In this document: positions 25,953 through 34,742 of the stretch, one piece after another | How positions within the stretch are numbered: position 1 is the first letter of the stretch | How the letters are laid out: each line of letters starts with the position of its first letter | DNA from: Balneolaceae bacterium UBA2956 | GTDB taxonomy: Bacteria > Bacteroidota > Rhodothermia > Balneolales > Balneolaceae | DNA: 49,943 nucleotides | Assembly: GCA_002348545.1 (NCBI GenBank) | Contig: DEBM01000067.1 | Coordinates: forward strand, 1 to 49,943 | Direction: 5' to 3' | Notes under the pieces: model-generated | The model's database searches: none | Told to the model about the DNA's origin: nothing | Seen by the model: the letters and a program-made list of their open reading frames with translations, nothing else | Position numbers and translations under genes: made by a program

Positions 25953-26420
25953 ATGCTTGAAAAATCCTATTGGTTATGCAAGTCAGAGCCGGACAATTAT
26001 AATATCGGGGAATTAGAAGCCGATGAGATAACTCCGTGGGACGGGGTTCGTAACTATGGGGCCCGAAATTACATGAGAGATGGAATGAGTATGGGAGATT
26101 TATGTTTTTTTTATCATTCGAATCAAAAACTACCAGCTATTGTGGGAATTATGGAAGTTTGTAGTGAAGCATATCCAGACGCCTTACAATTTGACCCAGA
26201 ATCGAAGTATTTTGATGAAAAAAGTTCCGAAGCTGAACCTCGTTGGATAAACGTAGATATGCGATTTATAGAAAAATTTGCTCATCCAATAACACGAGAT
26301 CAGCTTAAGAAAAAGAATGAATTAGCATCAATGGAATTATTTCGATTGGGAAGGTATTCCATTACTAGGGTAAGTAAAGAAGAGTGGGAAACAATACTGA
26401 CTTTGAAGAACGATTCTTAG
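25953..26420 (+). CDS. EVE domain-containing protein
   Basis: This 155-residue protein is a single EVE domain, the PUA-like fold of human THYN1. It opens with YWLCKSEPDNYNIGELEAD. WDGVRNYGARNYMRDGMSMGD is the diagnostic nucleotide-facing segment, and FYHSNQKLPAIVGIMEV supplies the aromatic-cage strands. EVE domains are believed to bind modified bases, chiefly modified cytosine in DNA, and are common near restriction or nucleotide genes. It lies 4 bases after rmlB and 33 before a dCTP deaminase, in the same run of genes. A housekeeping role is as likely as defence. Confidence 0.94.
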   Translation: MLEKSYWLCKSEPDNYNIGELEADEITPWDGVRNYGARNYMRDGMSMGDLCFFYHSNQKLPAIVGIMEVCSEAYPDALQFDPESKYFDEKSSEAEPRWINVDMRFIEKFAHPITRDQLKKKNELASMELFRLGRYSITRVSKEEWETILTLKNDS

Positions 26421-26453
26421 TGGTTATTTTAAGCTGGTTAAAAATGCCACATC

Positions 26454-27677
26454 ATGCGCCAAAAAGCTAAAGAACTACATCTCAGAACCAAAGGTGTTCT
26501 TCCTATACAAAAACTTAAATTATTAAGTGAGACAGGTGTTATAAGCAGTGATGATGCCCATCCAATATTAGAGGATCAATACCAACCGAACTCAATTGAT
26601 TTGCGTTTAGGTGAAGTAGCTTACAGGGTTCGTAGCAGTTTTTTACCAGAGAATGAGACCGTTGATCAAAAATTAAAGCGGTTAGAACAGTACCATTTTT
26701 CATTGAAAGGTGGTGCGGTACTAGAAGAGAATGCTGTATATATTATTCCTTTATTGGAGCGGTTGAATCTCCCTAAGAGTCATTATGCAACTAGTAATGC
26801 GCCAATGATTTCGGGAGAGGTTCTAGATAATGGCGACACAATAAGATTATTTGCACAAGAGAATTTAAGTGCAAAAGCAAATCCAAAGAGTAGCACGGGG
26901 CGGTTAGATGTGTTTACTAGAGTGATTACCGATTATTCACATCGTTTTGAGGAAATTACTCCCGGTTATCAAGGGCCTTTATATGTAGAGGTAGTTCCGA
27001 AATCATTCCCTGTAAAGGTGAAAACAGGACAGCGATTAAATCAACTTCGTATCCGACATGGTTTTGAGGTACTTTCAGATCAGGATTTATTACGTATACA
27101 TGACCAGGAGCCTATTTTATTCGACGATACTTGTAAGGCTATGCCTATAGAAACTCTAAAAGTAAATAAAGGTTTATTTATGAGTGTACATCTGGAGGGT
27201 AAAGAAGGAGAGATTATTGGATATAAAGCCAAGAAGCACAGTAACTTCATAGATTTTGAGAAAATTGGGCATTATCCAGTGAGTGAATTCTGGGAACCTA
27301 TTTTAGCGGGTACTGATTCGATGGTTATTTTAGAGCCGGAAAGTTTTTATATATTTGCTTCTAAAGAAAGAATACGGGTTCCTGCTAAGCTAGCTTGCGA
27401 GATGATGGCATATGATACTGGATCGGGTGAATTGAGAACACATTATGCTGGTTTCTTTGATAGTGGTTTTGGAGGGTCAGTAGAGGATGGGGGTGCTCGT
27501 GCTGTCCTTGAAGTGCGCTCCCATGATGTTCCTTTTTTAATTGAGGACGGTCAAACACTCTTTAGCATGCAATTTGAGCCCAATTCAGAACAACCTAATA
27601 TAATGTATGGCTTTGAGATAAAGAGTAATTATCAGGGGCAGGATTTAAAGTTAGGAAAGCATTTTAAAGAATCATGA
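26454..27677 (+). CDS. dcd: Long-form 2'-deoxycytidine 5'-triphosphate deaminase
   Basis: This 407-residue protein is twice the size of ordinary Dcd (about 190) and matches the long dCTP deaminase family with two tandem dUTPase-fold halves. The first half has GVLPIQKLKLL, then YQPNSIDLRLGEVAYRV and NPKSSTGRLDVFTRVI. The second half has FIDFEKIGHYPVSEFWEPIL, PAKLACEMMAYDTGSGELR, AGFFDSGFGG, then ARAVLEVRSHDVPFLIEDGQ. It should convert dCTP to dUTP for thymidylate synthesis. The exact catalytic glutamate cannot be confirmed by eye. The symbol reflects function. The stop overlaps rsmE by four bases. Confidence 0.9.
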   Translation: MRQKAKELHLRTKGVLPIQKLKLLSETGVISSDDAHPILEDQYQPNSIDLRLGEVAYRVRSSFLPENETVDQKLKRLEQYHFSLKGGAVLEENAVYIIPLLERLNLPKSHYATSNAPMISGEVLDNGDTIRLFAQENLSAKANPKSSTGRLDVFTRVITDYSHRFEEITPGYQGPLYVEVVPKSFPVKVKTGQRLNQLRIRHGFEVLSDQDLLRIHDQEPILFDDTCKAMPIETLKVNKGLFMSVHLEGKEGEIIGYKAKKHSNFIDFEKIGHYPVSEFWEPILAGTDSMVILEPESFYIFASKERIRVPAKLACEMMAYDTGSGELRTHYAGFFDSGFGGSVEDGGARAVLEVRSHDVPFLIEDGQTLFSMQFEPNSEQPNIMYGFEIKSNYQGQDLKLGKHFKES

Positions 27678-28399
27678 ATGTACAATTCTACGTTCATCCA
27701 TCTCAGATAGTATCAAATATGGTGAGGCTACAGGAGGCTGAGTGTCTGCATGCTACTCAAGTACTTCGGCTAAGTGTAGGCGACCGATGCTTAGCCACAG
27801 ATGGGTGTGGTCATCGCTACGAATTAGAACTGGTGTCCATAGCAAGTAAAGAAGCACGGGCCGTTATATTGCATACCGAAAGTTTCCAGAAGTCGCCTAT
27901 ATTACGTGGGGTGGCCTTGGGCAGCTTAACCAAGAAAGATCGAATTGAATGGGCTTTGGAGAAAGCAGTAGAACTTGGGGTGGACTATTTTTATTTATAC
28001 CAAGCAGATCATTCGGAGCGTGCTAGATGGAAAAAATCACGATTAGAACAAATTATACTAAGTGCTAGTAAACAATCCAAGCGTACTTGGTTTCCTGAAC
28101 TAATAATTGCTGATAACCTCCAGCAAGTTAAACTAGAGGCCGAACATCGAAGTCAGGGGAAGGATCTGAACCTATGGGCCGCACATGAATCAGTTAAATC
28201 TAGGGAAAGACTACCAAAAAAATTAGTGGAGGGATATAATTTGTTCTTTATTGGTCCTGAAGGCGGATTTAGCACTAATGAGCTAAGTTGGTTTGATCAT
28301 GAGTGTATCCCACAAATATTATTAGGTGATAAATTCACAGACGGGTGTGTTTTACGTGCAGAAACAGCTTTAGTCACTATTTTAGCAAAATATTATTAA
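27674..28399 (+). CDS. rsmE: 16S rRNA (uracil(1498)-N(3))-methyltransferase
   Basis: This 241-residue SPOUT-class methyltransferase modifies U1498 of 16S rRNA. The N-terminal PUA-like part contains HATQVLRLSVGDRC. The knotted SAM-binding region shows KKDRIEWALEKAVELGVD, then SKQSKRTWFPEL, FFIGPEGGFSTNELSWF and LGDKFTDGCVLRAETALV. All are standard for RsmE. It overlaps the dCTP deaminase gene by four bases and is the last gene of the run, being convergent with the lycopene cyclase. Confidence 0.96.
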   Translation: MNVQFYVHPSQIVSNMVRLQEAECLHATQVLRLSVGDRCLATDGCGHRYELELVSIASKEARAVILHTESFQKSPILRGVALGSLTKKDRIEWALEKAVELGVDYFYLYQADHSERARWKKSRLEQIILSASKQSKRTWFPELIIADNLQQVKLEAEHRSQGKDLNLWAAHESVKSRERLPKKLVEGYNLFFIGPEGGFSTNELSWFDHECIPQILLGDKFTDGCVLRAETALVTILAKYY

Positions 28400-28461
28400 G
28401 CTTAGAGATCTTATCATTTAACCTGTTTAATAGTTGCTTTATATATGTCTAGCATATCTGT

Positions 28462-29772
28462 TTAACTGATAGTTTTATTTAAATGATTTTGTTCAACTGT
28501 TCCCTTCAAATCTTGAAAAGAACTATCAGGTATTTGATCAAAGTTTTCAAAAACATCTATTTTTTTTTGTAATCGCTTAGAATTAGCATTGTAACTCTTG
28601 TCAAACTGGGTAAAAAATGGTGGATGTATGGTCAATGCTCGTAAAAATGGAGGATAGTAACAACTTGCTAGCACCATTAAGTCTTCGATAAAATTAGTTT
28701 CTTCAGATAAAAACTTGAAAATACGATCTAGAGAACTATTTTTAAATAAGCTTCGAAATATTTTTCGACTATCCGGCACATTTGTCGCTAAGACACGAAG
28801 CAATAAAAGATCATAATATCTGAATCGATATGATGATGTTTGTGGAATCGGGGGTTTTAAACCCTTTGTAAGTGCTTGGGCACATTTTTTAGAATATTTA
28901 TGAACTCGGCTAAAGGTATATCCAGTACTTGGTTTAGTAAAGCCACCAACAGTACCTAGATTCAAAATTCGGGAAGAATACACTGGTGTATGAGGGCGAT
29001 CATCCATTGGAATTTCACCATACTCTTTTCTTTTGATGGAATAATTCTCCTTAGTTAAGTTATATTTATCCTTAAGATAGCTGTAGATTTTTTTCTTGTA
29101 CTGCTTCTTTTTTAGTGGTTTAGCTGAAAAAATAGTGTATTCTACCAACGCCCTATTTTTATTGAATGGCAATGTGTACATGAATGCAAAACCATCATTA
29201 AAGTCACTGTCCACATCCATTAATGTGAAAGTTTTTTTGTCAAATATTTCGTCATCCGTTTTGATTTCAACACCCAAGAAATGTTGAATTAATGGATATT
29301 TTCGAGTACTGGCATCGTAATTGCTAGGCATAAAAATACTTTGAAAAATATAATCCGCTAAGTAAGTGTTGTTATCTTTTGTAATAAGGACGGCTTTTGA
29401 AGAGTTGGATGAAAAATCCAATATATCTTCTTCAAGTAGATCAACATTTGGCGCTTTTCGAAGAGTACTTAGAATAGTTTCTTTGAAATCACTTTCTTTT
29501 ACACAAAAATAAAGATAATCTTTCAAAGATAACTTGGAGCTAAAATCTAGTGCAGAAAAGTAAGTATCTTTCCAAGTGCGATGAGCAATTTCAGCAAAGG
29601 GATGATTTTTTTTACCCCAAAAACACCATGTTTTGTGATTAATCGGCGCAAAAGATTTATCAATAACTAAAATTTGACCAGAATATTTTTCTTTAGTTAA
29701 ATACCAAGCAAGGCTCAAACCCGAAAGGCCTGCACCAGCTATAATAATGTCATATCTTTTCGACACATTCAT
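28462..29772 (-). CDS. crtY: CrtY-type lycopene beta-cyclase
   Basis: This flavoprotein cyclises lycopene ends to beta-rings, giving beta-carotene and its derivatives. The dinucleotide motif YDIIIAGAGLSGLSLAWYL is at the N-terminus. INHKTWCFW, then HFLGVEIKTDD, then EIPMDDRPHTPVYS and GTVGGFTKPSTGYTF are conserved CrtY/lycopene-cyclase segments. The open frame begins at a TTG at 29787. I chose the ATG at 29772 (MNVSKRYD), which gives 436 residues, slightly longer than the usual 380-400. The gene stands alone: no crtB, crtI or crtE is nearby. It implies a carotenoid-producing organism if the other genes are elsewhere. Confidence 0.9.
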   Translation of the reverse strand: MNVSKRYDIIIAGAGLSGLSLAWYLTKEKYSGQILVIDKSFAPINHKTWCFWGKKNHPFAEIAHRTWKDTYFSALDFSSKLSLKDYLYFCVKESDFKETILSTLRKAPNVDLLEEDILDFSSNSSKAVLITKDNNTYLADYIFQSIFMPSNYDASTRKYPLIQHFLGVEIKTDDEIFDKKTFTLMDVDSDFNDGFAFMYTLPFNKNRALVEYTIFSAKPLKKKQYKKKIYSYLKDKYNLTKENYSIKRKEYGEIPMDDRPHTPVYSSRILNLGTVGGFTKPSTGYTFSRVHKYSKKCAQALTKGLKPPIPQTSSYRFRYYDLLLLRVLATNVPDSRKIFRSLFKNSSLDRIFKFLSEETNFIEDLMVLASCYYPPFLRALTIHPPFFTQFDKSYNANSKRLQKKIDVFENFDQIPDSSFQDLKGTVEQNHLNKTIS

Positions 29773-29900
29773 AAAAAGCCAAAACACTTATTGTCAAGTA
29801 TGATTAACCAACCGGTACAATGTAGTAGTTGTTTACTTCTATTCGCATTATCCATAAACTACAAAAATAAAATAAAATAATATTGTTCATTAATACAGTT

Positions 29901-30929
29901 ATGAAAATAATAGACCTGCGCAGTGATACCGTAACCAAGCCCACACAGCAAATGAAAAATGCTATGTTGGAGGCAGAGGTCGGAGATGACGTATTTGGAG
30001 AAGATGAGTTAACAAACAAATTTCAATATAAAATGGCCACTCTTTTTGGCATGGAGGCAGGTTTATATGTGCCAAGTGGAACTATGAGTAATCAGTTAGC
30101 CTTAAAAGTACTAACTCAGCCCTCCAATGAGGTATTAATTGAAAGTAAAGGCCATATATTTCAGTATGAAACAGGTGGAGCCTCTTTTTTATCATCAGTA
30201 CAACTTTTACCGCTTCACGGTAAATCAGGAAAATTAAATGCTGCCCAAATAGCTTCTGCTGTCAGAGGTACATATGACTGGGAACCTGAAACTAAGGTTG
30301 TATGTGTTGAACACAGCACGAATAAGGGGGGCGGAACAGTATATTCGTTGGATGAACTTAGATCTATAAGGAAGGAGTGTCAACGGCATAAATTATACCT
30401 GCATGTGGACGGCGCCCGTATTTGGAACGCGATGGTGGCTACTGGACAAAAAGCCCATGAAATAGGGCAATTAGCCGATACTCTTTCGATTTGTTTTAGT
30501 AAAGGCCTAGGAGCACCAGTAGGGTCTATGTTACTTTCCTCAAGTAAAAATATCGCTAAAGCGAGAAGATTCCGTAAGATGTGGGGAGGGGGTATGAGGC
30601 AAATAGGTATATTAACCGCCGCCGCTGACTATGCTGTTCAGCATCACCGGCCCAAGTTGGCTATGGATCATCAGCATGCCAAAGCATTTGCTCAGGCAAT
30701 TTATGAAACAGGCTCACTTACTATTGATTTAGATAGCGTACAAACCAATATTATACTTTTTGACACAGGAGAACGAACGGCTTTGGAAGTGCTCGATATA
30801 TTTGGGAAAAAGGGAATAAAAATGGTTCCTTTTGGTCCATCTACAATTCGTGCAACCTTTCATTTTCAGATAGAAGAATCAGATGTAAATAGGTTGATAA
30901 AAGTAACCAAAAGCTATTTTAATAATTAA
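29901..30929 (+). CDS. ltaE: Low-specificity L-threonine aldolase
   Basis: This PLP enzyme of 342 residues splits L-threonine or L-allo-threonine to glycine and acetaldehyde. The start IIDLRSDTVTKPTQQM is the family hallmark, followed by GDDVFGEDELTNKF, then LYVPSGTMSNQLAL. The Schiff-base lysine is in SICFSKGLGAPVGSM, near residue 201, with the PLP-binding Asp in LYLHVDGARIWNA. I use the ATG at 29901 instead of the TTG at 29883, because it gives the normal N-terminus. It is divergent from crtY over about 130 bases. Confidence 0.95.
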   Translation: MKIIDLRSDTVTKPTQQMKNAMLEAEVGDDVFGEDELTNKFQYKMATLFGMEAGLYVPSGTMSNQLALKVLTQPSNEVLIESKGHIFQYETGGASFLSSVQLLPLHGKSGKLNAAQIASAVRGTYDWEPETKVVCVEHSTNKGGGTVYSLDELRSIRKECQRHKLYLHVDGARIWNAMVATGQKAHEIGQLADTLSICFSKGLGAPVGSMLLSSSKNIAKARRFRKMWGGGMRQIGILTAAADYAVQHHRPKLAMDHQHAKAFAQAIYETGSLTIDLDSVQTNIILFDTGERTALEVLDIFGKKGIKMVPFGPSTIRATFHFQIEESDVNRLIKVTKSYFNN

Positions 30930-30976
30930 AAAGCTTATTTGAGAAAGATTGATTCATGCCTGTTTAGTAAAAAAAG

Positions 30977-32215
30977 CTAAAACTGTTCGAGTAAAATGTC
31001 TAGTTTTTCTATCGACACATCGATTAATTCTTTGGAAATAGTTATAGGAGGTACAATCCGAAGAGCATTATCTCCTGCTGCATTACTAAGAACTCCTAAT
31101 TCAGCCCATTTATTTACGATGGGTCGGGTTGGTTGATTAAATTCCACCCCAATCATGAGTCCTAATCCACGCACATCAGTAATACATGAGTGTTTATCAG
31201 CTAAGAATCTGAATCTAGACATAAAGTAGGATCCAAGTTCATTAGCCCTCTTTAAGAGTTCTTCATCTTCAATAATAGCTAACACTTCCAGAGCAATTGA
31301 ACAGGCAAATGGATTCCCACCAAAAGTGGTTCCGTGATCACCAAAACAGAACGTGTCTGCTACCTGTTCACTGGTAATCATTGCTCCAATAGGTATACCA
31401 CCTGCTAGTGCTTTGGCGATGGCTACCATGTTTGGCTGTATGTCAAAGTGTTCATAGGCCCACATTTTACCAGTTCGCCCAACTCCCGTCTGAACTTCAT
31501 CTACTATGAGTAAAATATTATGTTTTTTGCAGATTTGATTCAAATCCTGTACAAAAGCATACTCTGCGGGATGAACTCCACTATTACCTTGGATTAACTC
31601 TAAAGCGATACCTATTGTATCATCATCTATATGTTTAATTACATCTTTAATTTGATTAAACCTGGCCTGACTAAATCCGCTAGGAAGTGGTGCATAGCCG
31701 TTATGATATTTGGTTGAGCTCATCGTAAGAGTACTTAGCGTTCTACCATGAAAGCCATTACTTAATGATAAAATAGAACCCTTTTTTCCTTGGCTATGAC
31801 CCCATTTTCTTGCTAGTTTAAGACAGCTTTCCATGGCCTCTGCTCCAGAATTGCAAAAGAAAACACGTTCTAAACCTGTAATTTCGGTGAGTTTTTTTGC
31901 AAGTTGAGACTGGGGCTCTGAATAATAGAAATTTGAAAAGTGGAGAGGAGAAATAGCTGCATTTTGTATGGCTTTTATTACTCTTGGATGAGCATGACCT
32001 ACATTATTCACCGCAATACCAGCCAATAAGTCAATATACATTTTGCCTTCACTGTCCCAAACTTTAGCACCTTGTCCTCGAGTAATCGTAATAGGAAAGC
32101 GATTATAGACTTGTATATGATGCTTGTTTTCAAGGATTTGGGCAATGTCTGTTTGAGCTTTTACCGAATGTTTAGCTTTTGTATTATTTGAGAGTATATT
32201 ATTTGAAGATAACAA
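30977..32215 (-). CDS. argD: Acetylornithine-type aminotransferase
   Basis: This 412-residue class III PLP aminotransferase is closest to ArgD, with ornithine aminotransferase as the main alternative. It shows LLAGIAVNNVGHAHPRV, FFCNSGAEAMESCLKLAR, GFHGRTLSTLTMS, and the DEVQTGVGRTGKMWAYEHF segment. The Schiff-base lysine, near 268, is in MVAIAKALAGGIPIGAM. GTTFGGNPFACSIAL is standard. No ATG precedes the conserved region in frame. The frame opens with TTG at 32213-32215, which I take as the start. N-terminal residues 1-30 are poorly conserved, so a later non-ATG start is also possible. No other arg gene is adjacent. A perfect inverted repeat lies 27 bases upstream. Confidence 0.88.
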   Translation of the reverse strand: MLSSNNILSNNTKAKHSVKAQTDIAQILENKHHIQVYNRFPITITRGQGAKVWDSEGKMYIDLLAGIAVNNVGHAHPRVIKAIQNAAISPLHFSNFYYSEPQSQLAKKLTEITGLERVFFCNSGAEAMESCLKLARKWGHSQGKKGSILSLSNGFHGRTLSTLTMSSTKYHNGYAPLPSGFSQARFNQIKDVIKHIDDDTIGIALELIQGNSGVHPAEYAFVQDLNQICKKHNILLIVDEVQTGVGRTGKMWAYEHFDIQPNMVAIAKALAGGIPIGAMITSEQVADTFCFGDHGTTFGGNPFACSIALEVLAIIEDEELLKRANELGSYFMSRFRFLADKHSCITDVRGLGLMIGVEFNQPTRPIVNKWAELGVLSNAAGDNALRIVPPITISKELIDVSIEKLDILLEQF

Positions 32216-32241
32216 GGCCTGTGAATTACAAAGAGTGAGTG

Positions 32242-32264
32242 TTACATAATGTAAGATTATGTAA
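32242..32264. promoter_or_regulatory. Perfect 8-base inverted repeat upstream of argD
   Basis: TTACATAA at 32242-32249 and TTATGTAA at 32257-32264 are exact reverse complements around 7 bases, giving a 23-base dyad that begins 27 bases before the TTG start of the aminotransferase. The spacing suits a dimeric transcription factor. It does not match the ArgR box, so the regulator is unknown. The rest of this 296-base divergent spacer, up to the phosphatase gene, is AT-rich with no gene visible. Confidence 0.45.
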
Positions 32265-32511
32265 ATAGTTTAGCCAAAATAATCAAAGAGTAAAACCCTT
32301 AGTAGACATTTAGGAAATTAATTTTTGACTCTTCATTAAAAATATATGTTGACTCAGTATTTTAGCTTTTAAAAAAAATGAACGTTCCATTCCACCTAAA
32401 TTTGCAGTATCATTATAATTAAGTATCTAAGCATTAATTGTCATTATATAAGGTAGTAGATTATTCAATTCTACCTCATTCATATTCAAAATCTAATCAT
32501 TACTTAGTATT

Positions 32512-33300
32512 ATGACAGAACTAAATACCTTGGTTCAAGCAGCTGAAGAAATTGCCAAAATTGGAGGTTCTCATACTCTCAATTATTTCAAAAAAAAAAT
32601 AGAGATCATTTCAAAAGCGGATGATTCACCTGTTACCATTGCAGATCGTGAAACTGAAATGATGATTAGAGAAGAAATTGAAAAAAGGTTTCCGGATCAT
32701 GGTATTATCGGTGAAGAGTATGGAATTACCCGCCCAGACGCATCTATTCAGTGGGTATTAGATCCTATTGATGGGACAAAATCCTTTATTCACGGAATTC
32801 CCTTTTATACTACCTTAATAGGAATAATGATTGATAAAGAGCCCATGGTTGGAGTTATTAACGCACCTGCGTTAGATGAATGCTGTGTAGCTGGTAAAGG
32901 CTTAGGGGCTTATTTTAACGGGAAACCGTGTCACGTGCGTGAAACAGCCGATATGCAAGAGGCCACTTTGTTGGTAACAGAAATAAAAAGGTTTCAAGAT
33001 GTTGGTAAAGAAGAAGAATTTCAGGAGTTAATGGCTAAAACAAAACTTCACAGGACATGGGGAGATGCCTATGGACATCTGATGGTAGCCATTGGAAGAG
33101 CGGATATTATGTTTGATCCTGTACTTAACTTATGGGACGCCGCTGCTTTATTACCCATTGTTAAAGAAGCAGGGGGTGTATTTAGTGATATCCACGGAGC
33201 TGAAACAATCCACTCAGGAAATGGCTATTCAACCAACCCTCACCTACACCCAGAACTAAAAGCATTATTTGCACGCCATCGAGCACAAAAAGGCGAGTAA
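32512..33300 (+). CDS. hisN: Inositol-monophosphatase family phosphatase, probably histidinol-phosphatase
   Basis: This 262-residue Mg-dependent phosphatase belongs to the IMPase superfamily. The metal-site motifs are GIIGEEYG (first Glu), WVLDPIDGTKSFIHGIPFY and LNLWDAAALLPIVKEAGG (last Asp). The DPIDGTKSF pattern followed by a histidinol-phosphatase-like HGIPFYTTLIG favours HisN-type enzymes over inositol or CysQ phosphatases. It is not proof: SuhB-like activity is possible. The neighbours give no pathway clue. The hisI relic in this window means a histidine role needs other his genes elsewhere. Confidence 0.8.
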   Translation: MTELNTLVQAAEEIAKIGGSHTLNYFKKKIEIISKADDSPVTIADRETEMMIREEIEKRFPDHGIIGEEYGITRPDASIQWVLDPIDGTKSFIHGIPFYTTLIGIMIDKEPMVGVINAPALDECCVAGKGLGAYFNGKPCHVRETADMQEATLLVTEIKRFQDVGKEEEFQELMAKTKLHRTWGDAYGHLMVAIGRADIMFDPVLNLWDAAALLPIVKEAGGVFSDIHGAETIHSGNGYSTNPHLHPELKALFARHRAQKGE

Positions 33301-33362
33301 AGATGTTAGACTAAGGTTTAAAAATATAAATGCTAGGTCATACTAAATGATAAGGAGTTGAT

Positions 33363-34694
33363 TTAGGCTTGTTTAAGCCATTTAAATAGCTCTTTGAAGG
33401 TTGGTTTCTTTCCATACATAAGAATGCCGGTACGATAGATTCGTGCCGCCAGTAATAGCATACCAATCAAACTAAGAATCAGTAGAACAATAGAAAGTGC
33501 TACTTCCCAAAATGATACATAAGATACCAGCATTCTGGTAACCATGTTAATGGGGGAGGTCAGGGGAAACAGCGAAGCCACAATAGCGAAGGTAGAATCT
33601 GGTGCTTCAGCAATTCTAAAGTTGAGCATATAACCTAATAAGATGGGTAGCATCACAGGCGTCATGAATTGTTGTGAGTCTTGCTCTGAGTCCACCGCGG
33701 CACCAATGGCAGCGAAAATAGAACTGTACATTAAGAAGCCAAGCACAAAAAAAACGAAAAAATAGAGTATGAATACTGGGTCAATGCTAAATTGCTCCAA
33801 AAAACTTAAATCTATATCTGCCGGTGCAGTAGCTGCCGTGCCGGATGAATCATTTGCAATTAAGGTATTTTGAACATCGCCCATTCGTTGATTAATGAAG
33901 AATTGAGCAACTGGTGCTGCAAGAATGGATACTCCTGCATAGGTAGCTATCCATAAACTGAATTGAGTTAGTGCAACCAAACATACGCCAAGTAACTTAC
34001 CTAACATCAACTCTATAGGTTTAACGGAAGATGTTATTATTTCCACGATTCGGGATGTTTTTTCTTCGATAACGCTGCGCATTAATACGGCCCCATAGCC
34101 AAATAAGCCAATAAATATAAATACACCAATAAGAATCCCGCCAATACTACTGAGGAAGGCGTTACTCTGTTCATCAACGCCTTCTTCATTTAAACGTCTA
34201 TTTTCTACCGCAGGTCGTTCCTCGAATATAGCAATTACAGCTTCTGAGACATCATTATCTTTTAAACGTATTTGACGCGTAACGTCTCTGACATCGGATT
34301 GAAGAGATTCGAAAAAGGTGATACCGCCAGAGCCATTATGAATAAAGCTTGCTGGGGTTCCTTCACTTAAAAAAGTTCGTTCAAATAATACGTATCCATC
34401 AAGTTCATCCTCCATAACTAATTCACGTATTTGGTCAATAGTTTGATTGGCACTGATGGGTTGATATCTGGTAGCGTCGAGCTGGGTTAGCGGTTTAAAC
34501 ATTCGCCCAGTCTCGTCAATTACAACGACTTGTTTTGGAGCCTCATTATCGGATAAGGTCATAAAAATAATAAAGCCCATGAAACCCAGTATCAAAAGTG
34601 GAGTAAGAAGGGTAGATAACAAAAATGATTTAGTCTGTACTCTCGTTTTGTATTCTCGTTTAATTATGAGCCAGATTTTCGAATAATTTACCAT
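33363..34694 (-). CDS. ABC-2 type transporter permease (NatB-like)
   Basis: This 443-residue membrane subunit is probably an exporter component of the NatB/ABC-2 class. One N-terminal helix (LLSTLLTPLLILGFMGFIIF) is followed by a periplasmic region of about 150 residues. A block of five or six helices starts near residue 180 (IGGILIGVFIFIGLFGYGAVLM), with the family segment EEKTSRIVEIITSSVKPIELMLGKL between helices. The soluble loop lacks a recognisable domain. It follows the ATPase gene by about 48 bases on the same strand and presumably dimerises with it. The substrate (ions, a toxic compound, or a lipid) cannot be read from the sequence. Confidence 0.92.
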   Translation of the reverse strand: MVNYSKIWLIIKREYKTRVQTKSFLLSTLLTPLLILGFMGFIIFMTLSDNEAPKQVVVIDETGRMFKPLTQLDATRYQPISANQTIDQIRELVMEDELDGYVLFERTFLSEGTPASFIHNGSGGITFFESLQSDVRDVTRQIRLKDNDVSEAVIAIFEERPAVENRRLNEEGVDEQSNAFLSSIGGILIGVFIFIGLFGYGAVLMRSVIEEKTSRIVEIITSSVKPIELMLGKLLGVCLVALTQFSLWIATYAGVSILAAPVAQFFINQRMGDVQNTLIANDSSGTAATAPADIDLSFLEQFSIDPVFILYFFVFFVLGFLMYSSIFAAIGAAVDSEQDSQQFMTPVMLPILLGYMLNFRIAEAPDSTFAIVASLFPLTSPINMVTRMLVSYVSFWEVALSIVLLILSLIGMLLLAARIYRTGILMYGKKPTFKELFKWLKQA

Positions 34695-34742
34695 GTTCGA
34701 TCAATTATGTTTTAATAGGAGTTATTTTGGTTAATTCGTTGA

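Noticed and set aside
25953..27677. EVE plus dCTP deaminase as an antiphage island
   Set aside because: No nuclease, effector, integrase or compositional shift is present, and both lie inside a run of housekeeping genes.
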